The position numbers and the translations under genes are program-made. The notes beneath the pieces were generated by a model. It was not told the DNA's origin. It saw only the letters and a program-made list of their open reading frames with translations, and searched no databases. From an uncultured Oscillospiraceae bacterium (GTDB lineage: Bacteria; Bacillota; Clostridia; Oscillospirales; Oscillospiraceae), in assembly GCA_934572465.1 (NCBI GenBank), contig CAKTLG010000029.1:1-24868 (forward strand): DNA of 24,868 nt, read 5' to 3'. Shown in pieces: positions 8,104 to 16,561 of the stretch; within the stretch, counting starts at the first letter, position 1; each line of letters begins with the position of its first letter.

Positions 8104-8149
8104 TCCCTTTCGTCATCTTTGGCGGAAATTTACCGCGATGATTTGGCTC

Positions 8150-8177
8150 TTGCATTTCCGCGCGCCCGTGGTACAAT
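8150..8177 (+). promoter_or_regulatory. Promoter of murI
   Basis: TTGCAT (8150-8155) and TACAAT (8172-8177) are 16 bases apart. The murI ribosome site AAGGAGG (8193-8199) follows, 9 bases before the start codon. Confidence 0.65.
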
Positions 8178-8208
8178 AAGCGCAGAATGAAAAAGGAGGC
8201 TTTCTTCC

Positions 8209-9003
8209 ATGCTGAACGCAGGCGATCCCATCGGCGTGATGGACAGCGGCATCGGCGGGCTGACCGTCGTGCGCGAGCTGCAGCGCATCCTCCCGGGCGA
8301 GGATATCATCTATTTCGGCGACAGCGCCAACTGCCCCTACGGCAACAAAACATCCGACCAGATCTTTGAGCTGAGCTCCCATATGCTCCAGTTCCTTGGC
8401 GATAACGGCGTGAAGTGCACGGCTGTTGCGTGCAACACCATCTCCACGATGGCCGACCGTCTGCGCCCGTGCTTCGACTATCAGATCATCAGCATCGTGG
8501 AGGAGGCTGCCAGATACGTCATCCGCGAGCAGCTCACGAGCGTCGGTCTGATCGCAACGGAGTTCACCGTCGCCTCCGGCAAGTACGCCGAGCTCATCCA
8601 TCAGGGTCTGCCCGCGTGCAAGGTCGTCGGCAAGGGCTCCCCCCTGCTCGCGGCGCTCGTTGACCGCGGCGACTTTAACCGGCACGACATCAACACCGAG
8701 ATCCGCACGCAGGTGGACAACATCCTCAGCCGCGAAAAGGTCGGCAGCCTGATCCTCGGCTGCACGCACTACCCCATCGTGGAGGAAAACTTCCGCGAGT
8801 GCTACCCCGAGATGAAGCTCATCAATCCCGCGCTTGAGCAGGCAAACGCCGTCAAGGCCTATCTTGCCGGGCAGAACGCGCTCAACCCGCAGAAGAAGGG
8901 CACGTTCACCATCTGCACGAGCGGCGACCCGCAGGTCTACGTCAACGTCGGCAAGCGGCTCGGGCTGTTTGAGGCGAGCGAGCTGAAGGTCGTTCACATC
9001 TAA
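8209..9003 (+). CDS. murI: Glutamate racemase
   Basis: A 264-residue cofactor-independent racemase that makes D-glutamate from L-glutamate for peptidoglycan. The two catalytic cysteines sit in the expected motifs: VACNTIS (C75) and LGCTHYP (C185). The N-terminal motif DSGIGGLTV (12-20) and the substrate-binding DSANCPYGNK (38-47) are also present. Length is typical. A strong ribosome site, AAGGAGG, lies 9 bases before ATG. The gene is monocistronic, with its own promoter and a bidirectional terminator shared with convergent rqcH. The usual VACNTA motif reads VACNTI here, a mild change. Other aspartate/glutamate racemases are an alternative, but the full motif set favours MurI. Confidence 0.94.
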   Translation: MLNAGDPIGVMDSGIGGLTVVRELQRILPGEDIIYFGDSANCPYGNKTSDQIFELSSHMLQFLGDNGVKCTAVACNTISTMADRLRPCFDYQIISIVEEAARYVIREQLTSVGLIATEFTVASGKYAELIHQGLPACKVVGKGSPLLAALVDRGDFNRHDINTEIRTQVDNILSREKVGSLILGCTHYPIVEENFRECYPEMKLINPALEQANAVKAYLAGQNALNPQKKGTFTICTSGDPQVYVNVGKRLGLFEASELKVVHI

Positions 9004-9016
9004 CCCCGTTTACAGC

Positions 9017-9048
9017 AAAAAGGGAGAGGACTTAGTCCTCTCCCTTTT
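9017..9048. terminator. Bidirectional terminator between murI and rqcH
   Basis: The stem GGGAGAGGA...TCCTCTCCC is flanked by an A run on the left and a T run on the right, so it can end transcripts in both directions. It fills the 49 bases between the two convergent stop codons. Confidence 0.9.
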
Positions 9049-9052
9049 GTCT

Positions 9053-10798
9053 TCATCTGCCTTGCAGTTTCTTCACGAGCGCCTCGTCCGGCGTGACGTA
9101 AAGCGTGCGGTAATTGTCGTAGGTCACCATGCCCGGGCGCGCGCCCGCGGGCTTTTTGACGAACTTCACAGGGCAGCAGTCGACGGGGACGCCGCTGCTC
9201 TCGCGCGCCTGCGAGAAGTAGGCCGCGAGCATCGCGGCCTCGCGCAGATCGCTGCCGTCGGGCGCGAGCCCCGCGCAGCGCAGGATGACGTGCGAGCCGT
9301 GGATGTGCTGGGTGTGGAACCAATAGTCGCGCTTGTCGGCCTTTTTCGTCAGCTGGTCGTTCTGCACGTTGCTGCGGCCGACAAGGACCTCAAGGCCGTT
9401 CGAGGTCTTGAACGTGCGCGGCGCGAAGGCGCGCTTCTGCTCCTTTTTGCCGCCCGACCGCCGGATATAGCCCGTCTCCTGCAATTCGCGGCGGATCTCG
9501 CCGAACTCCTGCTCCGTCTCCGCCTGGGCAAGCTCCTGCAAGACGCTCTCCAGATACGCGCGTTCGCTCTCCGCTTTTTCGATCTGCCCGCGCAGGTGGA
9601 ACTCGGCGGTTTTGAGCTTATTGTACTGCTTGTAGTTCTTCGCGGCGTTCTGCTGGGGCGTGAGCAGCGGGTCGAGCGGGATGTCGATGGGCGGGCAGCC
9701 GTCCTCATAGTAGTTCTCCGCCCGCAGGACGCTCTCCCCGCCCTTCATGCGGTAAAGGTTCGCGGTGATAAGGTCGCCGCGCAGGCGGAACTCGTCACGC
9801 TTCTGCGTCGCGGCGTAATCGCGCTTCAGGTTTTCCGCTTTCCTCGCCATGCGGTCGCGCGCGACCGTCGCCGCGTGCGTCAGCTCGCGGCCGCGGCGGG
9901 CAGAGAGTTCCTGCCGCTCGCGCGCGTCGTAGAACTCGTCGAGCATCGACGAGAAATCCTCCCGCGTCTCGACCTGCGTCTCCGCACCGTACTGCGCGAT
10001 GGGGCGGTAGGTGAAATCCACAGGCTTGCCGTCGCGGTAGAGGATAACGGGCGTATACCGGTCTTCCTTTACCGCGTTGGCCGTGTCGGAAAATTCCCGC
10101 GCCAGCGCCTCGCGCTGAGACGGGTCGAGCGCGCCGAAGCGCACGTCGGTCTCGCCGCCCGCGCGGAAGGCGAACTCACGCGCGATGAGCGGCGAAATAC
10201 CGGTGTAGTGGTCGAGCACCCATTTGTCAACGGCGGCTTCGTCCCCGCCGCCGCGCCGCGCAAGGGCGACGGCGTCCTCCTCCTGCGTGAGCAGCGACAG
10301 CTTGTCAAGCGGCGAGGGCAGGCGGTAGAAAAGCCCGGGCAGCAGCTGGCGCGCGGCGGAAAGGTCGGCGTCCACGCGGCGCAGACAGTCGATGATGCGC
10401 CCCTGTGCGTCGAGCAGCACGAGATTTGACCGCCGCCCCATGCACTCAAGCACGAGCTGCTTTCGGCTCATCTCGCCAAGCTCGTCCGTGCACTGGAGCG
10501 TCAGGATCACCATGCGCTCCAGATCCGGCTGCTCGACCGACAGCACGCGCGCGCCGACCAGATGCTTGCGCAGCAGCATGCAGAACATCGGCGGCTGGGC
10601 GGGGTTGTCGCGCAAGATATTCGTCAGCTGGATGCGCGGCTGGTTCGCGCCCGCGTTGAGCAGCAGCCGCAGATTGCCGCGCAGCAGCAGCACGATCTGG
10701 TCGCGCGCGGGCTGCTGTACCTTGTCGATGCGCGCGCCGATGAGCTTGGGGCGCAGCTCCTGTAAAACTGCCCGCAGGCAGATCGCGTCAAGTGGCAT
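9053..10798 (-). CDS. rqcH: RqcH (NFACT family, ribosome-associated quality control)
   Basis: A 581-residue protein, often annotated as fibronectin-binding protein A. In Bacillus, RqcH binds the obstructed 50S subunit and recruits tRNA-Ala to add C-terminal alanine tails that mark stalled peptides for degradation. The NFACT-N domain (about 1-220) includes the conserved LECMGRRSNLVLLD (117-130; usual form has MGRHSN). A charged coiled-coil middle (about 290-430) and the C-terminal NFACT-R domain with VGRSNVQNDQLT and DYWFHTQHIHGSHVIL complete the expected order. The functional Asp-Arg pair of the family appears as Glu-Arg (E94-R95 in QPDLERMV). Start has GGAGG 6 bases upstream. It overlaps mrnC by 11 bases and is cotranscribed with it. 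Confidence 0.94.
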   Translation of the reverse strand: MPLDAICLRAVLQELRPKLIGARIDKVQQPARDQIVLLLRGNLRLLLNAGANQPRIQLTNILRDNPAQPPMFCMLLRKHLVGARVLSVEQPDLERMVILTLQCTDELGEMSRKQLVLECMGRRSNLVLLDAQGRIIDCLRRVDADLSAARQLLPGLFYRLPSPLDKLSLLTQEEDAVALARRGGGDEAAVDKWVLDHYTGISPLIAREFAFRAGGETDVRFGALDPSQREALAREFSDTANAVKEDRYTPVILYRDGKPVDFTYRPIAQYGAETQVETREDFSSMLDEFYDARERQELSARRGRELTHAATVARDRMARKAENLKRDYAATQKRDEFRLRGDLITANLYRMKGGESVLRAENYYEDGCPPIDIPLDPLLTPQQNAAKNYKQYNKLKTAEFHLRGQIEKAESERAYLESVLQELAQAETEQEFGEIRRELQETGYIRRSGGKKEQKRAFAPRTFKTSNGLEVLVGRSNVQNDQLTKKADKRDYWFHTQHIHGSHVILRCAGLAPDGSDLREAAMLAAYFSQARESSGVPVDCCPVKFVKKPAGARPGMVTYDNYRTLYVTPDEALVKKLQGR

Positions 10799-11201
10799 TG
10801 TCTTCCTCCATCATACGGTTGAAAAGCTCGTTGATGCGCGCATGATCGTCGCGCAGATACAGCCATCCGAACAGCGCTTCAAGGCCCGTGGCCTTCTGAT
10901 AGTCCGCGCGCTCGGCGTGGTGGGGGATGGAGTGGACGTTGGCGTTGCGTCCGCGGCGGAAGACCGCCTGCTCCTCCTCGGTCAAAAGCGGCAGCAGCGC
11001 CTCTGCAAAGCGCGCCTGCCGCGGCGCGCAGACGAGCTCCACCGTCGCGCGGTGCAGCCCCTTGCCCGTCGCCTTGCCATGCACGCACAGATACGTGCGC
11101 ACAAGCAGCTCGTACACCGCGTCGCCCAGATGGGCAAGACCGATGGAGCTGATGGCGCGAATATCGTCCTCATTCATTTTCGCTTCGGTATAATCGTACA
11201 T
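10788..11201 (-). CDS. mrnC: Mini-ribonuclease III
   Basis: A 137-residue RNase III catalytic domain without a dsRNA-binding domain, as in Firmicute Mini-III, which trims the ends of 23S rRNA precursor. The catalytic motif LAHLGDAVYELLVR carries D27. RRGRNA (82-87) and ATGLEALFGWLYL with E108 follow. I chose ATG at 11201 because GGGAG lies 5 bases upstream; an internal ATG at 11177 has no ribosome site. Its stop codon is inside the start of rqcH, so the two are translationally coupled. Both act on ribosomes, one in maturation and one in rescue. Confidence 0.93.
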   Translation of the reverse strand: MYDYTEAKMNEDDIRAISSIGLAHLGDAVYELLVRTYLCVHGKATGKGLHRATVELVCAPRQARFAEALLPLLTEEEQAVFRRGRNANVHSIPHHAERADYQKATGLEALFGWLYLRDDHARINELFNRMMEEDNAT

Positions 11202-11231
11202 AAATACTCCCAGCGTTGATAGATTCGCTTT

Positions 11232-11260
11232 ATTGTATAACCTGCGCCGCATTCTGTCAA
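11232..11260 (-). promoter_or_regulatory. Strong promoter of mrnC-rqcH
   Basis: On the minus strand a consensus TTGACA (11260-11255) and TACAAT (11237-11232) are separated by 17 bases. This is the best sigma-A match in the window. The -10 is about 30 bases before the mrnC start. Confidence 0.82.
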
Positions 11261-11288
11261 TCTTCCGGACAAGACGCGCAAAAGCCCA

Positions 11289-11316
11289 TTGCGCTTTGCG
11301 CACGATCCGGTATAAT
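11289..11316 (+). promoter_or_regulatory. Promoter of the lipoprotein gene
   Basis: TTGCGC (11289-11294) and a perfect TATAAT (11311-11316) are 16 bases apart. The ribosome site AAGGAG (11358-11363) lies 6 bases before the lipoprotein ATG. The promoter is back to back with that of mrnC. Confidence 0.65.
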
Positions 11317-11369
11317 GGCAGCAGGAGCGCGGACACGCCGCGCCACGTGCATCCAAAAAGGAGACTCCC

Positions 11370-12893
11370 ATGAAACGTATTTCCGCCGCGCTGCTCGCAG
11401 CGCTTCTGTTCCTCTCCCTCGCCGCCTGCGGCGAAAAGACCGACGGCGACGCGCCCGCGCCGGCCTACGGCGACTCGCTCATCTCCGAGCTTTACAGCGA
11501 GGAGGGCGAATACACCGACGGCGAGGGCAATACGCTCGCGTATTCCTACCGCGTCCCGCAGCTCATATCCGAAACGGCGGTCGCCGACGCGCTCAACGCC
11601 GAGATCGCCGACCGCTTCGGCGCGCTCGTGCAGGATCAGAAGACCATGATGGCCTCCCGCGCCTCGCTCACGTGCCTGTCTGTCAGCTGGGAGAGCCACT
11701 GGAACGACAGCCTCGTCTGCCTCGTCCTCAAGGCCGTGATGGACGGAGATACGAGCGAGCTTGCGGTCTACAGCTACGACTTTTTCGGCGGCCAGCGCCT
11801 GACGAGCGAGGATCTGCTCGCCCGCTGCGATCTGCGCGAGGCGGACTTCGTCGACGCGGCGCGGCGCACGGCGGCCGGCCATTTTGACGCGCTCTATCGT
11901 GCGCAGCTCTTCTGCGGCGGCGCGGACTTTGCCGCCGCCTATGCCGAGCGCCGCGCCTGGACGCTCTCGGACGAGAACATCAACGCGGAAATGCGGCTTT
12001 ATCTCGACGGCGGCGCGCTGCACATGATCGTGCCCATCGGCTCGTTCGCCGGAGCGGAGAGCGAGGATACCGACCTTACGCTCGATCTCTCAGCGCGCGA
12101 AACGGTCGAGAAGATCGCGCAGGACAGCTTTGTTACGGCGGCGCTCGCGGACGGCGAACTGGCCGTCAGCTTTGAACAAACGGCGGACTCCGCATGGTAT
12201 GCGGAGAATTTCGGCTTCGACTATGTGACGATCTGCCCCGTGGAGGGCCTGTATTCAAACTATACGGATGTGTTCGTCGGCTCGGTGGGTCAGGGCTACT
12301 TCCCCTATGTCTTCCTGCTCACGGAGGACGGCACGGTCGAATACGTGAATCTCCTCGAGGGGCTGACGGCGGGCTTCCTCTGCGACGGCGGGCCGCTCGG
12401 CGGCGTGAGCAATATCGTTTCGTTCGAGAGCGGCGAACGGGAGGAGGAATACGGCACATATCAAACCGTTTTCGCCGTCGACGCAAGCGGCGTGCGGCAC
12501 GACCTCTCCGGCCCCGTGAGCGACGCGGACTACACCGTGCCGTCCGGACTTCTCGGCTCGTGGACGGCGGAGGTCACGCATGACACCGCCGAGGGCGGCA
12601 GCTATGTCAGCGATTATGTTCTCACGCTGACCGACGGCGGCGGGATCACGGTGCAGGACATCAACACCGAAACACACCTCTACTATGAGTACACCGGCCA
12701 GATCAATTACCTCGGCACGAACGGCGAGGGCATGGTCTTCAGCTATCACCTCAACGAGACCGGCGGCACGGTGCGCTGCGGCGCGTTCACGCTGCTGCGC
12801 GCTTCCGACGGCCTGCGCGTCAAGGCTGTTGCGGGCGAGGATCTCTTCGATGCGCCGAGCGGCCGCGCGACGATCTTCTCGTGGAGCTATTGA
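11370..12893 (+). CDS. Putative lipoprotein of unknown function
   Basis: A 507-residue secreted lipoprotein. The signal peptide has a KR start, a hydrophobic core and a lipobox ending LAAC with C20, so signal peptidase II cleavage and membrane anchoring on the outer face are expected. A short Asp/Pro/Ala-rich linker follows. Residues about 40-270 show segments such as YSYRVPQLISETAVADALNAE and YDFFGGQRLTSEDLL, which recall the extracytoplasmic PdaC/RsiV-like domains (DUF4163 and DUF3298); this is resemblance by eye only. The C-terminal half (about 290-507) is acidic, rich in Gly, Thr and Tyr and probably beta-structured, and I do not recognise it. No catalytic motif is evident. The gene is monocistronic, with its own promoter and a terminator shared with the convergent hydrogenase operon. 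Confidence 0.85.
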   Translation: MKRISAALLAALLFLSLAACGEKTDGDAPAPAYGDSLISELYSEEGEYTDGEGNTLAYSYRVPQLISETAVADALNAEIADRFGALVQDQKTMMASRASLTCLSVSWESHWNDSLVCLVLKAVMDGDTSELAVYSYDFFGGQRLTSEDLLARCDLREADFVDAARRTAAGHFDALYRAQLFCGGADFAAAYAERRAWTLSDENINAEMRLYLDGGALHMIVPIGSFAGAESEDTDLTLDLSARETVEKIAQDSFVTAALADGELAVSFEQTADSAWYAENFGFDYVTICPVEGLYSNYTDVFVGSVGQGYFPYVFLLTEDGTVEYVNLLEGLTAGFLCDGGPLGGVSNIVSFESGEREEEYGTYQTVFAVDASGVRHDLSGPVSDADYTVPSGLLGSWTAEVTHDTAEGGSYVSDYVLTLTDGGGITVQDINTETHLYYEYTGQINYLGTNGEGMVFSYHLNETGGTVRCGAFTLLRASDGLRVKAVAGEDLFDAPSGRATIFSWSY

Positions 12894-12906
12894 CCGGACA
12901 GGCAGC

Positions 12907-12942
12907 AAAAAGCTCTCCGTATGCGAATACGGAGAGCTTTTT
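12907..12942. terminator. Bidirectional terminator between the lipoprotein gene and the hydrogenase operon
   Basis: A perfect 16-base stem (AAAAAGCTCTCCGTAT with its complement) with a 4-base loop has A and T runs as its outer ends. It serves both convergent units. Confidence 0.92.
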
Positions 12943-12949
12943 CATCGCT

Positions 12950-14698
12950 TTACAGAGTCTTTTGCGGCATTTCCCAGCCGAAATGATCGGTGTGCAGCAG
13001 ATGATGTGATCTTTCACCCAGCGGGGCGCCCAGATAGTCCTTGTACAAGGTCTTAACGTCCGCGTTCTCGTGCGAGAAGCGCAGCAGCGTATCCTGATCG
13101 AGCCGCCAGAGGACGCTCCCGCGCGTCTCGGCAAGCTCCTCGCCGTCGTGGATGGGCTGTCCGCCGCCGCCCGCGCAGCCGCCCGGGCAGGCCATGACCT
13201 CAACAAAGTCATAGCTGGCCTCGCCGCGCTCCACAGCCTCAATGAGCCTGCGGGCGCTGCCCAGCGAGCTGACGACCGCAACGCGCACATCGCCCGCGCC
13301 GGGGATATTGAACGTCGCTTCCTTCCACCCGTCCATGCCGCGCACGGCGGTGAAGGCGTCGGGGTCGGGATTCTTTCCTGTGACAAGGTAATACGCAGAG
13401 CGCAGCGCCGCGTCCATCACGCCGCCGGTCGCGCCGAAGGCGACCGCCGCGCCCGTGGACGAGCCGAGCGGACTGTCGAACTCCTCCTCCGGCAGATAGC
13501 GCGGGTCGATATGGTTCGCGCGCAGCATGATGGAAAGCTCGCGCGTGGTGATGCTGACATCGACCTCCGGCGTACCGGCGTCGTCCCGCATCGTCGGCAG
13601 CGCGCACTCGGCCTTCTTGGCAACGCACGGCATCACCGAGACCACGAACATGCGCCTCGGGTCGATGCCGACCTTTTCGGCAAAGTAGCTCTTGGCGACC
13701 GCGCCGAACATCTGCTGGGGAGACTTGGCCGTGGAGAGGTTCGCCGTCAGCTCAGGGTACTGGGACTTCAAAAAACGCACCCAGCCCGGGCAGCACGAGG
13801 TAAACATCGGCCACTGGTACTGCTCTTTGTGCGTAAAGCGCTCAACGAACTCGCTGCCCTCCTCCATGATGGTGAGGTCGGCGGCAAAATCGGTATCAAA
13901 AACATAGTCGAAGCCCAGCTCGCGCAGCGCCGCGACCATGCGCCTGGGCGTTGCGAACTCGCTCGAAAGGCCGAACTGCTCCGCCCATGCCGCGCGCACG
14001 GCGGGCGCGACCTGCACGACCGTCACGGTGTTCGGATCGTCGATCGCGTCGTAGACCCGCCCCGTATCGTCGCGCTCGCGCAGCGCCGCCGTGGGGCAGT
14101 GCGTGATGCACTGGCCGCAGTACGTGCATTCGGTATCCTGGATGCGGCGGTTATACGACGCGTCCACGACCGTGCGCGAGCCGGTGCCGAGCAGATCCCA
14201 GATCCCGACCGTCTGGATCTTTTCGCACACCTGAATGCAGCGCAGGCACTGCACGCACTTGTCGTTCTCGCGGATGAGCGGCGTCGTAAAGTCTACCGGC
14301 TCGCGCCGCAGCCTTTGCGGAAAGTGCGCGCCGCGCATATTGAAATCGCTTGCCAGCTGCTGCAGCGTGCAGCTGCCGCTGCGCGTGCAGTTGGTGCAGG
14401 AGGTATCGTGATGCGAGAGGATCAGGCGCAGGTTCAGCCGGCGCGCCTCGCGCGCCTTGGCGCTGTTGGTGAAAACGACCATCCCGTCAGCGACTACGTT
14501 GTCGCACGCCGGAACAAGGCGCGCCATGCCCTTGACCTCCACGCAGCAGAGGCGGCATGCGCCGATCTCGTTGATGTCCTTTAAGTAGCAGAGCGTGGGG
14601 ATGTGGATATTGAGCTTGCGCGCCGCCTCGAGGATGGTGGTATCCTCCGGCACGGTGACGCTTTTGTGGTCGATGGTCAGTGTGACGTTCTTTACCAT
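12950..14698 (-). CDS. hydA: [FeFe] hydrogenase, modular group A catalytic subunit
   Basis: A 582-residue enzyme for reversible H2 formation. In order: a [2Fe-2S] ferredoxin-like domain (C37, C48, C51, C65), a His-Cys cluster segment (H97, C101, C104, C110), two [4Fe-4S] clusters (CVQCLRCIQVC at 148-158 and CTYCGQCITHCP at 191-202), then the H-cluster domain. All three H-cluster motifs are intact: TSCCPGW (300-306, with C302 the proton-relay and C303 a ligand by comparison with CpI), MPCVAKKAE (356-364) and MACPGGCAGGGGQP (502-515). A small-subunit-like C-terminal tail follows. Start ATG has GGAGG upstream and overlaps the previous gene by 7 bases. The partner flavoprotein points to a pyridine-nucleotide-linked enzyme. 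The HydE, HydF and HydG maturases are not in the window. Confidence 0.96.
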   Translation of the reverse strand: MVKNVTLTIDHKSVTVPEDTTILEAARKLNIHIPTLCYLKDINEIGACRLCCVEVKGMARLVPACDNVVADGMVVFTNSAKAREARRLNLRLILSHHDTSCTNCTRSGSCTLQQLASDFNMRGAHFPQRLRREPVDFTTPLIRENDKCVQCLRCIQVCEKIQTVGIWDLLGTGSRTVVDASYNRRIQDTECTYCGQCITHCPTAALRERDDTGRVYDAIDDPNTVTVVQVAPAVRAAWAEQFGLSSEFATPRRMVAALRELGFDYVFDTDFAADLTIMEEGSEFVERFTHKEQYQWPMFTSCCPGWVRFLKSQYPELTANLSTAKSPQQMFGAVAKSYFAEKVGIDPRRMFVVSVMPCVAKKAECALPTMRDDAGTPEVDVSITTRELSIMLRANHIDPRYLPEEEFDSPLGSSTGAAVAFGATGGVMDAALRSAYYLVTGKNPDPDAFTAVRGMDGWKEATFNIPGAGDVRVAVVSSLGSARRLIEAVERGEASYDFVEVMACPGGCAGGGGQPIHDGEELAETRGSVLWRLDQDTLLRFSHENADVKTLYKDYLGAPLGERSHHLLHTDHFGWEMPQKTL

Positions 14699-16527
14699 TT
14701 GCCCTTCCTCCCTCCGCGGAACACGCCGTAGCCGAAGTGGTCGCAGCGCAGGCAGCGCGACGCCTCGGTATAGGCCTCTTCATCGGTAAAGCCGCATTCG
14801 ATGCACTTGAAGTCATGCTTGCGCTCGCCTGCCTCGCGCTCGGTGGTGTTGATGCGGCCGTGCGGCGGCTTGTTGTTCAGCCGCGGCGTCGGCACCTCCA
14901 CGCCGGGGTCGATCTCGTGATGGAAGCCGAGGTATTCGTCGATATTCGCCGCGGCGACCTTGCCCGCCGCGATCGCGCGGATGACGGTCGCGGGGCCGGT
15001 GACGCAGTCGCCGCCGGCAAAGACGCCGTCCATGTTGTCGATCTGGCCGCTCGCCTCGGCGACGAACGCGCCGCGCTTAATGGCGATCTTGCTCTGCTCA
15101 AAGCCGTGGGTCTCCACGCCCTGACCGATGGCGACGATGATGCGGTCCGCCGCGATGCGCTTTTCGCTGCGCTTGGCCTGCTCCGGCGCGGGACGGCCCT
15201 TTTTGTCCATCTCGCCGATGATCTGCGGCTGCGTCCAGAGGGCGGCCGCGCGGCCGTTCTTGTCCGTCTCGATGCGCACGGGGGCCTGCAGCGTCACAAG
15301 CTCCACGCCCTCGGCAACGGCGCCCTCGACCTCCTCGGGCAGCGCCGTCATATCCTCCTGGCGGCGGCGGTAGACGCAGCTGACCTTGCGCGCGCCGAGG
15401 CGCACCGCGCTGCGGCAGACATCCATGGCGACATTGCCGCCGCCGATAACGACGATGTCCTTGCCGCGGAAGTCCGGCATGTGGTCGTCGCCGATCTCGC
15501 GCAGCATCTCAACGGCGGAGATGACGCCCTCGGCGTCCTCGCCCTCGATGCCGGTCTTCTTGTCCGTGTGCGCGCCGAGCGCGATGTAGAGCGCGTCGTA
15601 CTTCTGGCGCAGCTCGTCAAAGGTCACGTCGTCGCCGACGTTGACGTTGACATGCGCGTCGATGCCGATGGAGAGCATCGAGGCGATCTCCGCGTCGAGC
15701 ACCTCGCGCGGCAGACGGTAGGCGGGAATGCCGTAGCGCAGCATACCGCCGAGCTTCGCGCGCTTTTCATACACCGTGACCTTGTGGCCCATCAGCGCAA
15801 GATAGTACGCCGCGGAAAGGCCGCTCGGGCCGCCGCCGACGATGCCGACGGTCTTTCCCGTCGACTCTGCGCAGTCGGGATGGGGCACATAGCCCGCGTT
15901 GTCCACGGCATAGCGCTTGAGTCCCCGGATGTTGACCGCGTCGTCGATCATGTTGCGGCGGCAGCGCGCCTCACAGGGATGCTCGCAGATGTAGGCGCAG
16001 GCCGAAGGGAACGGATTGTCCTTGCGGATCAGGCGCACGGCGTCGGCATAGCGGCCGTACTTGATGAGCACCGTGTAGCCCGGGATATCCACGCCCGCGG
16101 GGCACAGCGCCACGCACGGCACGGGATTCTGCATCCCGCCGAGACAGCGGTGGCGCAGGATATGCTCCTCGTAATCGTCGCGGAAGCCCGTGAGCCCGTC
16201 GAGCACCAGCCGCGCCGCGTCGCGGCCGATGGCGCAGTCGGCGCTGTTGACGATCACGCGCGCCATGCGCTCAATGACCGAGATGGTCTCCAGCGTGGCC
16301 TTTCCCTCAAGCACCTGCTCCATGAGCGTGGACAACTGGCCGAGGCCGATGCGGCAGGGCACACACTTGCCGCAGGTCTGCGCGTGGCAGAGGTCAAGAA
16401 ACGTCTTGGCGAGATCCACCGGACACAGCCCCGGAGGGCTTGCCGCGATGCGCCGCTCCACGTCGCGGTACAGCCCGTCGATCACGGTCTGCGCGCGGGA
16501 GGGCGTCATGATATCAAGTCTGGACAT
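14692..16527 (-). CDS. NuoF-type iron-sulfur domain fused to GltD-like NAD(P)-dependent FAD oxidoreductase (hydrogenase partner)
   Basis: A 611-residue fusion. Residues about 10-125 match the C-terminal [4Fe-4S] domain of NuoF (CGKCVPCR with C52, C55, C58, and C98), without the FMN/NADH body that normally precedes it. Residues about 130-545 are like the glutamate synthase small subunit GltD: cysteines C138, C142, C177, C181, C185 and C189 for [4Fe-4S] clusters, an FAD-binding GGGPSGLSAAYYLALMGHKV (231-250), an NAD(P)-binding VVIGGGNVAMDVC (359-371) and a GVFAGGDCVTGP FAD motif (501-512). The tail holds two further cysteine pairs (C575, C578, C592, C595). It most likely passes electrons between NAD(P)H and the hydrogenase encoded next to it. 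ATG 16527 was chosen for AAGGAG 7 bases upstream; 28 more in-frame codons lie upstream but lack a ribosome site. No glutamate synthase large subunit is present. Confidence 0.92.
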   Translation of the reverse strand: MSRLDIMTPSRAQTVIDGLYRDVERRIAASPPGLCPVDLAKTFLDLCHAQTCGKCVPCRIGLGQLSTLMEQVLEGKATLETISVIERMARVIVNSADCAIGRDAARLVLDGLTGFRDDYEEHILRHRCLGGMQNPVPCVALCPAGVDIPGYTVLIKYGRYADAVRLIRKDNPFPSACAYICEHPCEARCRRNMIDDAVNIRGLKRYAVDNAGYVPHPDCAESTGKTVGIVGGGPSGLSAAYYLALMGHKVTVYEKRAKLGGMLRYGIPAYRLPREVLDAEIASMLSIGIDAHVNVNVGDDVTFDELRQKYDALYIALGAHTDKKTGIEGEDAEGVISAVEMLREIGDDHMPDFRGKDIVVIGGGNVAMDVCRSAVRLGARKVSCVYRRRQEDMTALPEEVEGAVAEGVELVTLQAPVRIETDKNGRAAALWTQPQIIGEMDKKGRPAPEQAKRSEKRIAADRIIVAIGQGVETHGFEQSKIAIKRGAFVAEASGQIDNMDGVFAGGDCVTGPATVIRAIAAGKVAAANIDEYLGFHHEIDPGVEVPTPRLNNKPPHGRINTTEREAGERKHDFKCIECGFTDEEAYTEASRCLRCDHFGYGVFRGGRKGKW

Positions 16528-16561
16528 GCACTGTCTCCTTTCGCTTTTTGCTGCGCGAGAA

